Shown in pieces: positions 1-8,163 of a stretch of 64,000 bases of DNA. The position numbers and the translations under genes are program-made. The notes below the pieces were generated by a model. The model had not been told where the DNA came from and ran no database searches. It worked only from the letters and a program-made list of their open reading frames with translations. Each line of letters starts with the position of its first letter. The stretch's first letter is position 1. Source of the DNA: Paenibacillus antri (GTDB taxonomy: Bacteria > Bacillota > Bacilli > Paenibacillales > YIM-B00363); contig NZ_VCIW01000001.1 in assembly GCF_005765165.1 (NCBI RefSeq), positions 62,001 through 126,000 of the forward strand. Reading direction: 5' to 3'.

Positions 1-21
1 TTTTTTTTGCGGACTTCGTCT

Positions 22-1125
22 TCAATTCGAAGATACGATCGTCAAGTCGACGTTCGCGAAATAAATCGTCGTCAACCCTTCGTACCCGGAATCCGTGCCG
101 AGTAAGACGTAAAGCTCGCCTTTGTCATTGCTTTTTACCTTGAACGATTTTTCGAAGCGTTTCAGCTGGAATCCGTCTTTCTCGGCGTCCGGTTTGGCGA
201 GGTCGCCCAAGAGTGCGACTTCCTTGCCGTCCGTCGATTGGTTGCCCTTGTCTAGGTTCAAGCGGTAATACGGCGTTTCCGAGTCGGTACGGTCTTCGAT
301 CACGGACGGTTCGCGGTCGACGACGCCGGCTTTCACATATACCGAAGTAGCGGGACTGCCGCCGATGCCCATAGAGCTTTCCGCTTCGCTGGTCGCCACA
401 TCGAAGCGCAAATTCACTTCGTATTCGGTATTCGGCTTCACCCCTTCGGCACTACCCAGCTTTTTGGACATGAACATGAACAGGTCGTCGCTGCGATTCA
501 TGCCGCTCAGCATCATGCCGGGTTTCTCCGAGCCGTCGGACAGCTTAACCGAAGCCGCTTTCGCGTTGATTTGAAAATCCTGGTCCTTATAGTCGACGGG
601 CAAATCGGCGACTCCGGTTTTCCATCCCTCGGCATCTTTGCTGAAATCGAATGCCAGATGCAAAGGCTTCGAAGCGTTCGGAACCGCGATCGATGCCGTG
701 CCGGTCTTCGAATCCCACAACGTTTCCGCCCCCATTCTCGCCGCCAATACCCGAAGCGGCGCGTAAGCGATATTGTTCTTCGAAACGACCGGCGTCGTCA
801 GCGCGAACGGATTGGCATCGATCGTTCCCCGCGACTGATTCGGAACAAGCCGAATGACGTGATCCCCCTTGACCAGTTTGATCTCTTTGGTTTTCCCGTC
901 CCACGTCACATCCCAACCGAGCGCTTGACCGATTTCGCGAATCGGCGCCATAACGTAGCCGCGTTGCTGATATGCGGAAGATCCGCCGGTACTCGAAGTC
1001 AGAGCAAACGACTTGACGACGGTATATCCGGTTAAAGGCTCCATCGCTTGAGCCGGGGCGCCGAGCAGAACGGTAGCCAGCAGCGTCGCTGCCATAGCCG
1101 TGGAGGAGATTGCTTTTTTCATCAT
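22..1125 (-). CDS. Secreted stalk-domain (copper amine oxidase N-terminal-like) protein
   Basis: The product is 367 residues and exported: residues 1-27 form a signal peptide (MMKK start, hydrophobic core, APAQA cleavage site). Two stalk-type repeats follow at about residues 45-90 and 105-150, with the typical 'GYVMAPIREIGQALG' and 'IAYAPLRVLAARMGA' segments. This domain is named after copper amine oxidases but is common in Paenibacillaceae exoproteins and does not imply oxidase activity. The last 200 residues look like a beta-rich extracellular domain that I do not recognise. The start is set by AAAGGAAG a few bases upstream of ATGATG. It lies downstream of the AraC gene in the same direction, 73 bp away, so co-transcription is possible. 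Its role in the cell envelope is unknown. Confidence 0.75.
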   Translation of the reverse strand: MMKKAISSTAMAATLLATVLLGAPAQAMEPLTGYTVVKSFALTSSTGGSSAYQQRGYVMAPIREIGQALGWDVTWDGKTKEIKLVKGDHVIRLVPNQSRGTIDANPFALTTPVVSKNNIAYAPLRVLAARMGAETLWDSKTGTASIAVPNASKPLHLAFDFSKDAEGWKTGVADLPVDYKDQDFQINAKAASVKLSDGSEKPGMMLSGMNRSDDLFMFMSKKLGSAEGVKPNTEYEVNLRFDVATSEAESSMGIGGSPATSVYVKAGVVDREPSVIEDRTDSETPYYRLNLDKGNQSTDGKEVALLGDLAKPDAEKDGFQLKRFEKSFKVKSNDKGELYVLLGTDSGYEGLTTIYFANVDLTIVSSN

Positions 1126-1198
1126 TGTACTTCCTTTCTAGATGTTTTTCGTGTTCTATGACGGAGTCCGCAATCATTTGGTTGCAGTTGGGTCCTCT

Positions 1199-2020
1199 CT
1201 ACATACTAGAACGGAGTTTCGACCTATAAAATGCCGGCGAGAGCCCATGATGCTTCTTAAACGCTTTGCTGAAATGCAGCTCGTCCTTGAAGCCGCATTC
1301 CGAAGCGATCTCCTTGACCGGCGCCCTCGTATGAAGAAGGAATCGCGCCGCGTGCTCCATCCGCAGCCGGAGCAAATAAGCCTTCGGCGGGACGCCGTAT
1401 CGGTTCGCGAACCACTTCCGAAGATGCGACGGAGATACGGAATAACGGGACGCCAATTCCTCGATCCGCAGCTCGGCGCCGTATTGCGCCACCAGATCAT
1501 CCCGTACGCGCCGGACGATCTCCTCCATCGGGTGCTTCGCCGGCGCCCTCCCCCGGTCGGCAAGCTTCGCGATCAAGCGGAGCAGCTCCATTCTGCACGA
1601 CAATTCGCCTTGATCGCTCCCCGGCGCCCAGCCGCGAACGATCGACCGGAACGCCGCGTCGATCTCCTTCCGCTCGGGGCCGACGTAACGTTCCATGAAG
1701 GGCAGTCCCAAGTCGGGAATCGGCTCCGGACCATGCCATTGCCGATCGGCGTGACGCAGCGTCGCCGCATCGAACAGCGCCATCGCGATCCGGACGCCTT
1801 CGCTCGGGCTTGCGGTCAGCCGCAGCTCCAGCCCCGGCGCGAGATAAAATAAAGTCCCGGGCTCCAATCGGAATCGTTCCCCGTTCGCCGCGAGCGACCC
1901 GAGACCGGACATCACCCAGTACAACGTATGGCAATCGACGGTTCGCCGCGTATCCTCCCAAGGGCTTTCCCGGAGCTTATCCGTAACGAACAACAGCTTC
2001 ACCATCGTATCCGCGAACAT
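1199..2020 (-). CDS. AraC-family transcriptional regulator with cupin-like sensor domain
   Basis: This one-component regulator of about 273 residues has an N-terminal cupin-like ligand-binding half (motif 'LEPGTLFYLAPGLELRL') and two C-terminal helix-turn-helix motifs in roughly the last 100 residues ('RIEELASRYSVSPSHLRKWF', then 'VKEIASECGFKDELHFSKAF'). I chose the ATG at 2018-2020 because AAGGGGG lies at the right distance. The longer reading from 2056 would bury that ribosome site inside the gene. It is transcribed away from the GH2 glycosidase gene across a 115-bp gap that holds a symmetric promoter, so it most likely controls that gene in response to the sugar released. The ligand is not known. 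Confidence 0.88.
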   Translation of the reverse strand: MFADTMVKLLFVTDKLRESPWEDTRRTVDCHTLYWVMSGLGSLAANGERFRLEPGTLFYLAPGLELRLTASPSEGVRIAMALFDAATLRHADRQWHGPEPIPDLGLPFMERYVGPERKEIDAAFRSIVRGWAPGSDQGELSCRMELLRLIAKLADRGRAPAKHPMEEIVRRVRDDLVAQYGAELRIEELASRYSVSPSHLRKWFANRYGVPPKAYLLRLRMEHAARFLLHTRAPVKEIASECGFKDELHFSKAFKKHHGLSPAFYRSKLRSSM

Positions 2021-2076
2021 GCAGGTCATCCCCCTTCCAAGAAGCGTTTTTTCCATACAATCCGATTCTTTCTTCC

Positions 2077-2105
2077 ATTGTAAACCAGCAGGAATCTTTT
2101 ACAAT
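2077..2105. promoter_or_regulatory. Symmetric divergent promoter (face-to-face -35/-10 pairs)
   Basis: An inverted repeat, ATTGTAAA and TTTACAAT separated by 13 bp, supplies on the plus strand a -35 TTGTAA (2078-2083) and a -10 TACAAT (2100-2105) with a 16-bp spacer. It supplies exactly the same boxes on the minus strand. The predicted plus start would lie about 25 bp before the GH2 start codon, and the minus start about 50 bp before the AraC start. The -35 of one promoter overlaps the -10 of the other, so the two transcripts should compete. The repeat could equally be a regulator-binding palindrome. Confidence 0.55.
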
Positions 2106-2135
2106 ACGGATAGAACCGATGGAGGAGGGCGCATC

Positions 2136-3848
2136 ATGATCCGAACGTTTCAACCCCATTATATTCGAAAAACACAGCTATTGGATGGTGCCTGGGATTT
2201 CGCGATCGATCCGGACGACGTAGGCAGGAAGGAACGTTGGGAGCAATATTTCCCGGAAAATTGCCGGAAAGCCTACGTCCCGTCCTGTTGGAACAATGAG
2301 TCCGACTTGTACGAATATGAAGGCGTCGCTTGGTACCGCACGACCGTTCATGCCGGCGATGCGTCGCAATACCGGCTCGCGTTCCATGGCGTACAAGGGT
2401 CTGCGGATATTTATTGGGACGGGGACAAGATCGCTTCCCATTACGGCGGCTTCACCCCTATCGAATGCATCCTGTCCGGCGTATCCCCGGGGCCGCATGA
2501 GCTTGTCGTTCGTACGGATAGTACGCTCGACGAGCTGACGCTGCCTTACCGGATCGTCGACTGGTTCCACTACGGCGGAATCACGCGTTCCGTCGAGTGG
2601 CAGCCGCTCGCGGACGCGGCGATCGACGATCTGCGCATCGCGTACGAGATCGAGGAAGACGGCAGCCGCGTGGAGGCGGCTTGCGCGATCGCGCTTCGCT
2701 CGTTCCTGCCGGAAGAAATCGTCGTACCGATCCGCCTGGAGCTGGACGGCGAATCGGTATGGAACGGGGACGCGGTCGTCGCTCCCGGCGGCAGCTCCGT
2801 CGTCGAGGCCCGTTTCACCGTCGAGAACGCCCGATTATGGAACGTCGGCGCCCCGGAGCTGTACTACGTCCGCGCCGTCCTGCCAGGCGACGACCGCGTA
2901 GAGCGGATCGGCTTCCGACGGATCGAAACCGGGAACAAGCAAATCCGCATCAACGGCAAGCCGGTATATCTGAAGGGCATCAACCGCCACGAGGAGCATC
3001 CGGAGTGGGGCTTCGCCGTTCCTCCCAAGCTGATGCACAAGGATATGGACATATTGAAGAGGCTCGGCTGCAACGCCGTTCGCGGCAGCCACTACCCGCA
3101 AAGCCCCTACTGGCTGGACCTGTTGGACGAGAACGGCATCGTCTTCTGGGGCGAAATTCCGATTTGGGGCGCGCATCTACCTCTGGAGCCGTTGCAAAGC
3201 CCCGTCGTCGTCGAACGCGCCTCGACGATGCTGCGGGAGATGATCCGCCGTGACCGGCATCACCCCTGCGTCATCATGTGGGGCATTCACAACGAGATCG
3301 ATACGCGTTCCCGGATCGCGTACGATTTCAGCGTGCCGCTGATCGAGGCCGTCCGCAGCGAAGACGTGACGCGCCCGATCGTCTACGCCACGATGCACCC
3401 CGACGAGGACATCGTTCTTCCGCTCGTCGACATCGTCGGCATTAACAAATATTACGGTTGGTACGGCGGGGACGTCAGCGGCTTCGAAGGCATGCTGGAA
3501 CGGTTCCACGCGAGAATGGAGCAGTTCGGCTGCACCGACAAACCCGTGCTCATGTCCGAGTTCGGCGCCGCCGGCGTCTTCGGCGAAACCGGCTTCGAGC
3601 CTCGAATCTTCAGCGAGGATTACCAGAACGAGGTCGTAGAGAAGGCTCTCCGCATCTTCCTGGCGGACAAGAACGTCTGCGGCACGTTCGTCTGGCACTT
3701 CGCCGACATCCGCGTGAACCTGCGCAAGGAACATCTGCAATTCCGAGACCGCGCCAGAAGCTTTAACAATAAGGGTCTCCTGAACGAATACCGGAAGCCG
3801 AAGACCGCATTCCGGACGGTACAGGCGATTTACAAGAACATCCCGTAA
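2136..3848 (+). CDS. Glycoside hydrolase family 2, beta-glucuronidase-like
   Basis: The 570-residue protein has the GH2 architecture: an N-terminal jelly roll (about 15-185), an immunoglobulin-like middle domain (185-280) and a TIM barrel. Visible active-site blocks are 'GINRHEEHPEWG', the acid/base glutamate in 'IMWGIHNEID' and the nucleophile glutamate in 'LMSEFGAAG'. The length matches bacterial beta-glucuronidases (about 600) rather than the longer LacZ enzymes. There is no signal peptide, so it acts in the cytoplasm on imported oligosaccharides. The ATG at 2136 is preceded by GGAGGAGGG. The open frame extends upstream to 2019, but that part overlaps the promoter and is rejected. Glucuronide specificity is inferred from overall similarity; a galactosidase or galacturonidase remains possible. 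Confidence 0.85.
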   Translation: MIRTFQPHYIRKTQLLDGAWDFAIDPDDVGRKERWEQYFPENCRKAYVPSCWNNESDLYEYEGVAWYRTTVHAGDASQYRLAFHGVQGSADIYWDGDKIASHYGGFTPIECILSGVSPGPHELVVRTDSTLDELTLPYRIVDWFHYGGITRSVEWQPLADAAIDDLRIAYEIEEDGSRVEAACAIALRSFLPEEIVVPIRLELDGESVWNGDAVVAPGGSSVVEARFTVENARLWNVGAPELYYVRAVLPGDDRVERIGFRRIETGNKQIRINGKPVYLKGINRHEEHPEWGFAVPPKLMHKDMDILKRLGCNAVRGSHYPQSPYWLDLLDENGIVFWGEIPIWGAHLPLEPLQSPVVVERASTMLREMIRRDRHHPCVIMWGIHNEIDTRSRIAYDFSVPLIEAVRSEDVTRPIVYATMHPDEDIVLPLVDIVGINKYYGWYGGDVSGFEGMLERFHARMEQFGCTDKPVLMSEFGAAGVFGETGFEPRIFSEDYQNEVVEKALRIFLADKNVCGTFVWHFADIRVNLRKEHLQFRDRARSFNNKGLLNEYRKPKTAFRTVQAIYKNIP

Positions 3849-3850
3849 CG

Positions 3851-3897
3851 AAGCGAAAGCCTCCCCCATGAGCCCATGGAAGGGAGGCTTCGCTTAT
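3851..3897. terminator. Bidirectional terminator between convergent genes
   Basis: The arms AGCGAAAGCCTCCC and GGGAGGCTTCGCT pair with one bulged A. The hairpin sits between the ends of the GH2 gene and the oppositely directed MFS gene. No long T tract follows on either strand, so termination strength is uncertain. Confidence 0.6.
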
Positions 3898-3944
3898 TTC
3901 CACCAAGTTATTGATCGTGTATGCGGCATGAATTTCCGGAGGCA

Positions 3945-5126
3945 TTATCTCGACGGTCCGAAACCGTCGCTTGCTTCGCTGCCCGTTCGATCGGCCCGCA
4001 ACCGAAAGATCACGGCAAATACGCCGACGCAAACGGCGGCAACCAGCGCGTTATAGAAAAACACCTCGCGCATCCCGTAGACGTCGCTGGCCGCGCCGCC
4101 GAAGAAGCTGCCGATCATCCGGGCGACGCCCAAGCATAACAGAGCATGAAGCGTCTGTCCGCTCGCTTTCAGCTCAGCCGGCACTTCGCGGTTAATGAAG
4201 ATCGCCATCGTGACCGTCAACACGATAAAGATCAAGCCGTGCAGCAGCTGCGTCGGGAATACCCAGACCGGATTCTCGATGACGGAATAAAGATACCACC
4301 GAAGCGCCGCCGCCGCTCCGGCCCCCAGTAAAATATAGGGGACCTGAACCCGTTTAAAAATATAAACCGACAATAATAAGAAAGGAATTTCGCTGAGCGA
4401 GGAGATCAACATCGACCAGCCCACCCATGCGCTGTCCGCGCCGAGCTCCTTGAAATAGAGAGGGAAGAACGCGTAATAATAGCCCATCGTTATGTGCAGC
4501 ACGAAGCTCATGCTCAGATACAACATCAGCTTGCGGTTGCGCAGGAGCATCCCCATATGCATCTTGGGCCCGCCGCTCTGATGTCCTTCCACAAGGGGAA
4601 ACTTCAGAACGAGCAGCAGGCAGATCCCGAACACCGCCAGATTCACCGGAAACAACCAGTCGATATGATCCTTCGCCATCCAGCCGAACAATACCGACAT
4701 AACCGCGAAACCGAACGTACCCGCCAACCGAATATGGCTGAAGTTGCCGGCGCCTCGCCTGTCCAGCGTTTCGAGGGTGATCGCATCCCCGAGCGCGTAG
4801 ACGGGGGTTTGGAAGAACATAAAGACGCATATCAGGACAAGCACGTATATAAAGCTATATGACAGTGGAAAAAGCAACATACATAAAGCGCTGCCGGCCA
4901 GCAGGAGGAGCAAAACGCTGTTTTTCGTCTTGGCTCTGTCGCTCACCGTTCCCCAAACCGGCTGCGCTAGGATGGCGGCTAACGGTCCTACGCTCAGCAG
5001 CAGGCCGATCTGCGTATTCGTAAAGCCGATGTCCTCGAGGTAGACCGGCACGAACGTGCCGTACACCGCGTTGTTCATATAGATGAAAAAATAAAACAAA
5101 ACGATGCTGTACAATCGATTCGACAT
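3945..5126 (-). CDS. MFS transporter, sugar/proton symporter-like
   Basis: This is a 393-residue integral membrane protein with about 12 hydrophobic helices. The loop between helices 2 and 3 carries the major-facilitator signature as 'PVWGTVSDRAKTKN'. The overall pattern (N-terminal 'FYFFIYMNNAVYGTFVPVYLE') resembles the MFS_1-like/oligosaccharide symporter group. It converges on the GH2 gene with a shared hairpin, and lies downstream of the acetylesterase-like gene with a terminator between, so it is probably its own unit. The start ATG follows GAAGGAG. A role in uptake of a glycoside or uronide is inferred from neighbours only; efflux is possible. Confidence 0.8.
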   Translation of the reverse strand: MSNRLYSIVLFYFFIYMNNAVYGTFVPVYLEDIGFTNTQIGLLLSVGPLAAILAQPVWGTVSDRAKTKNSVLLLLLAGSALCMLLFPLSYSFIYVLVLICVFMFFQTPVYALGDAITLETLDRRGAGNFSHIRLAGTFGFAVMSVLFGWMAKDHIDWLFPVNLAVFGICLLLVLKFPLVEGHQSGGPKMHMGMLLRNRKLMLYLSMSFVLHITMGYYYAFFPLYFKELGADSAWVGWSMLISSLSEIPFLLLSVYIFKRVQVPYILLGAGAAAALRWYLYSVIENPVWVFPTQLLHGLIFIVLTVTMAIFINREVPAELKASGQTLHALLCLGVARMIGSFFGGAASDVYGMREVFFYNALVAAVCVGVFAVIFRLRADRTGSEASDGFGPSR

Positions 5127-5225
5127 GCCGGACTCCTTCGTTGATGGATTTCCCCATAATTGAAGCGGGCGTCGCCCTATTATAATTCCTGGACGTTGCT
5201 ATTGGGAAGGAAAATCGACCAAGCC

Positions 5226-5262
5226 AAGAAGCCGTTCCGGACAATTCGGAACGGCTTCTTTT
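5226..5262 (-). terminator. Rho-independent terminator after the esterase gene
   Basis: A perfect 14-bp stem (AAGAAGCCGTTCCG paired with CGGAACGGCTTCTT) has a 7-base loop. It lies 33 bp beyond the stop codon of the minus-strand esterase gene and before the MFS start. The T run is short on the minus strand. Confidence 0.8.
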
Positions 5263-5295
5263 AGAATCCTACTGCCTTCCATAACCTTTGCAAGT

Positions 5296-6396
5296 TTATC
5301 GCAGATACATCGTGAGAGGCAAAATCTGTCGCTCCCGGATGCCTTCAACGACCAATTCTGCGATCCGCAGACTGCCTTGTTCTTGAAAATGGGTATTATC
5401 CCTTACACCGCTCGAATAGTTCATCCATTCTCCCGGCGCCCCCCAAAGGAAAATCGACTTCGTGCCTTCCGGACCCGCTTCTTCGAACAGCCGCTTGCTC
5501 TTCTCGGCCAAGTCGATCAGCGCAACTTCTTCCTCCTCCGCAAGACGCCTCACGGCGTCGAGATACGCCCCGTGGGTGTCCTTCAGCTTCCCATCCGCTT
5601 CGAAGTAACGTCGATGCACGGACGTCACGAGTACGGGGGTTGCCTTCTTCGAGCGCGCTGCGTCGATGTACTTTCGCAGGTGTTCCGGATACGTCGTCGC
5701 CGGATCGGTATAGCGCGGTTCGTCCGATTTCTGGTCGTTATGCCCGAACTGAATGAACAAATAGTCGCCTTCCTTCATCCCTTCCAGTATCGCGTTCAGA
5801 CGGCCTTCCGCGATAAAGCTCTTGGAGCTGCGACCGCCGACGGCATGATTCGCGACGGCGACGTCATGCTTTAAGAAGTAAGAAAGCATCTGACCCCAGC
5901 CGGACTGCGGATACCCGTTCTCGCTCGGATCCGTTACGGTAGAGTCGCCCGCAAGATAGAGCGTAATCTGCTCCTTCGACGGCGCGATCTCCAATGCATT
6001 GATCCGAGGAGCGATCCCGCCGAAAGCGAGCTTTAGTTTTCCCCCCCGAACGTTCACCGCGAACCTTTCTTGCGCGTATTGCCCCGCTACGGTGCGGAAA
6101 TTTCGGAGGACGAGCCGCTCCCCGTTCGTCTTCAGCGTCGTACAGGTCGGCGCCGCCGCATCCCCGATCGTAATCGAAACAATGTAATTTCCATCTTCTA
6201 TGTCTGCGAGGAACGCGGCGTCGAACGGAATGCAAAAGTCCCCGGTCAGCCGGTCTCCTCCTCGCCGAAGCGCCGTGACGCGCGAGCCATCGACAAAGCC
6301 GTACCCCTTCGCCGAGTCGTAAGCGTCAGCCGCGGACACCCGGATATACCCGGTTTCCGCCTCTCCCTCAGGTCCGAAATCGAAACGCAATGTCAT
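5296..6396 (-). CDS. Rhamnogalacturonan acetylesterase-like SGNH hydrolase with N-terminal beta domain
   Basis: The protein has 366 residues. The first 140 or so form a beta-sandwich-like domain seen in larger rhamnogalacturonan acetylesterases. The rest is an SGNH esterase: block I 'LAGDST' with the catalytic serine, the glycine of 'NHAVGGRSSKSF', 'FGHNDQ' with the block III asparagine, and the C-terminal DxxH dyad in 'DNTHF'. Such enzymes remove acetyl groups from galacturonic acid in pectin rhamnogalacturonan I. No signal peptide is visible, pointing to intracellular deacetylation of imported fragments. I use the ATG at 6396 because GGAGGG lies 6 bases upstream; the frame is open to 6489 but lacks a comparable site. 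Confidence 0.85.
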   Translation of the reverse strand: MTLRFDFGPEGEAETGYIRVSAADAYDSAKGYGFVDGSRVTALRRGGDRLTGDFCIPFDAAFLADIEDGNYIVSITIGDAAAPTCTTLKTNGERLVLRNFRTVAGQYAQERFAVNVRGGKLKLAFGGIAPRINALEIAPSKEQITLYLAGDSTVTDPSENGYPQSGWGQMLSYFLKHDVAVANHAVGGRSSKSFIAEGRLNAILEGMKEGDYLFIQFGHNDQKSDEPRYTDPATTYPEHLRKYIDAARSKKATPVLVTSVHRRYFEADGKLKDTHGAYLDAVRRLAEEEEVALIDLAEKSKRLFEEAGPEGTKSIFLWGAPGEWMNYSSGVRDNTHFQEQGSLRIAELVVEGIRERQILPLTMYLR

Positions 6397-6599
6397 GCCT
6401 GTCCCTCCATTACGCCGCGGCTTGTTCTCGTTCATCGTGTTCCTTGACGGTCTTCTCTCAGTGTATCGAAAAGAAAGCTTAGTAATCATCTATAAATATT
6501 GCTCTCTTGGCGAGAAAAGCCGCAATTCTTGCTCTCTTACAGCATGCTTCCATTTCCCGCGTTCCGCTTCCTTCGGAGCATCCCCTGCGAAATCTCGAA

Positions 6600-7127
6600 T
6601 TACCCCGTACGGCCGATCTTCTTCTTGGGGCGAAGTGTACGAAGCAGCGGAGCGCGATACCGGGCGAGCAGCGAGCGGATGCACAGATAAAAGAGGACGG
6701 AGAAAACCAAACTATTCGCGATCGAACCGACCATGAAGTTCAAGCCCATGTCGCCCAACCGGTTCAGGTGATCGGCCGCGTGCGCGTAATCCGGTTCGGG
6801 GACGGTCTCTAGTAACAAATCGTCTACTTCGGCGATGGGTGCTTCTTTCGACCATACCGCGCGCAATACGTTACCCACCTTGTAGTTCGCGAAAAACAGC
6901 AGCGGCCAGGCGACCGAACCGACGCCCGCGGCCACGATCGACGAAGCGACGCTCGTCCGGAGCAATTTGGCGAAAAAGATGGATAAAGCAGGACCGACGC
7001 CGAAGGTGGGAAACCAACAGGGGAAAAAACCAAGAACGAAACCTAGCGCGACTTTATGATTGCCTTGTCCCGCCCGCAGCAGCTTAATGACGTAAAACTT
7101 CGCTCTTCTTCTCCATTTCAAAAGCAC
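6600..7127 (-). CDS. DUF2062 membrane protein
   Basis: This 175-residue protein matches the DUF2062 pattern: an N-terminal basic segment, then 'ALGFVLGFFPCWFPTFG', several hydrophobic helices at about 30-90 and a last helix near 125-150. The family is widespread in bacteria and its function is unknown. The start is GTG at 7125-7127 with GGGAGGAA five bases upstream. It is divergent from the SGNH hydrolase gene and does not appear tied to the sugar genes. Confidence 0.8.
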   Translation of the reverse strand: MLLKWRRRAKFYVIKLLRAGQGNHKVALGFVLGFFPCWFPTFGVGPALSIFFAKLLRTSVASSIVAAGVGSVAWPLLFFANYKVGNVLRAVWSKEAPIAEVDDLLLETVPEPDYAHAADHLNRLGDMGLNFMVGSIANSLVFSVLFYLCIRSLLARYRAPLLRTLRPKKKIGRTG

Positions 7128-7257
7128 CGACGTTCCTCCCGAAGATGTGTCCCCGTTATTTTACCACAGCCTGACCGTCCTGGCTGGAGTTTCCGCACCG
7201 TACCCTTTACTATAGGTAGGTATGATATTCGATAATCCATCCTCGGAGGTGAAGACG

Positions 7258-7962
7258 TTGAAGAACAAACGCGAATCCGCCGTCAATACGGCGACGATCC
7301 CCGTGCCCAAGCTGGAAGAGGATTGTTACGATTGGTGGGAACGGCACGAGGAAGCGCTTCGGAAACAGGTAGAGATAAACCCCGAGATCGTCCTGATCGG
7401 CGATTCTATTACTCATTTCTGGGGAGGCGAACCCCGAACGGAAAGCATCCAAGGCGCTCCCGAAGCGTGGAACTCCGTATTCTCGTCCTATCGGGTGCTC
7501 AATTTGGGCTTCGGTTGGGATCGGACCCAAAATGTGCTTTGGCGGCTTGATCACGGCGAGATGAACGGACTTACCCCCAGGACGGTCGTGATTCTGATTG
7601 GGACCAACAATACTAGCGAGACAGTGAACGCCCGGGCGAATCGACCGGAGGAAATTGCGGAAGGATTGCGGGCGATTTGCGACCGCGTGGAAGCATTGGC
7701 TCCCCAAGCGAACATCATTATTATGGCCGTATTCCCCCGCGAGCAGCATCCGGATCATCCGCGCCGTAAACGGATCGCCGAGATGAATGCCCTATACGCC
7801 GAGCTTGCCGAGGAACGTCGGTATGCGTTCGTGGATATAGGTCCGCAGCTCCTTGAGTCCGACGGAACGTTGTCCGAACAGACGGCGCCTGATTTTTGTC
7901 ATCTGACGGAGCGCGGATACCGCTGCTGGGCGAACGCATTGCGTCCGCTCTTGCGCCGGTAA
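7258..7962 (+). CDS. SGNH/GDSL-family hydrolase (PAF-acetylhydrolase-like)
   Basis: The 234-residue cytoplasmic protein carries all SGNH blocks: serine in 'IGDSITHFWGG', glycine in 'LNLGFGWDRTQNV', asparagine in 'LIGTNN', and the Asp-His pair in 'DFCHLT'. The 'WDRTQNVLWRL' block is typical of the platelet-activating-factor acetylhydrolase-like subgroup, which in bacteria includes carbohydrate esterases. The best start is TTG at 7258, seven bases after GGAGGT. An ATG at 7222 is in frame but its purine-rich stretch is too close to it. The substrate is unknown; a sugar ester is likely given the neighbourhood. Confidence 0.8.
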   Translation: MKNKRESAVNTATIPVPKLEEDCYDWWERHEEALRKQVEINPEIVLIGDSITHFWGGEPRTESIQGAPEAWNSVFSSYRVLNLGFGWDRTQNVLWRLDHGEMNGLTPRTVVILIGTNNTSETVNARANRPEEIAEGLRAICDRVEALAPQANIIIMAVFPREQHPDHPRRKRIAEMNALYAELAEERRYAFVDIGPQLLESDGTLSEQTAPDFCHLTERGYRCWANALRPLLRR

Positions 7963-8083
7963 GCACGATTGGACTTGCAGGGAAAGGCCCGGGCGGGCGG
8001 CACCTTCCACGGCGGGACCGCTGACATCAAGTATGGCGGCAGCGATCGAGAGAAACGCCCTAGTTTCCCCTAGTAACTGGAAA

Positions 8084-8121
8084 AACCTCCGATTAGGGAA
8101 TTCATCCCTACATCGAAGGTT
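8084..8121 (-). terminator. Rho-independent terminator of the GH35/ABC operon
   Basis: Outer arms AACCTCCGAT and ATCGAAGGTT (one mismatch) enclose a perfect inner stem TAGGGA/TCCCTA. On the minus strand the hairpin is followed by TTTTT. It lies 43 bp after the stop of the binding-protein gene. Confidence 0.85.
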
Positions 8122-8163
8122 ATTCCGGTGCGCCAAGTACCAGGCTATCGACTATGTTCCTGT

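Noticed and set aside
22-1125. Reading the first gene as a copper amine oxidase
   Set aside because: Only the stalk-type N-terminal domain is present; the catalytic topaquinone domain and copper histidines are absent.
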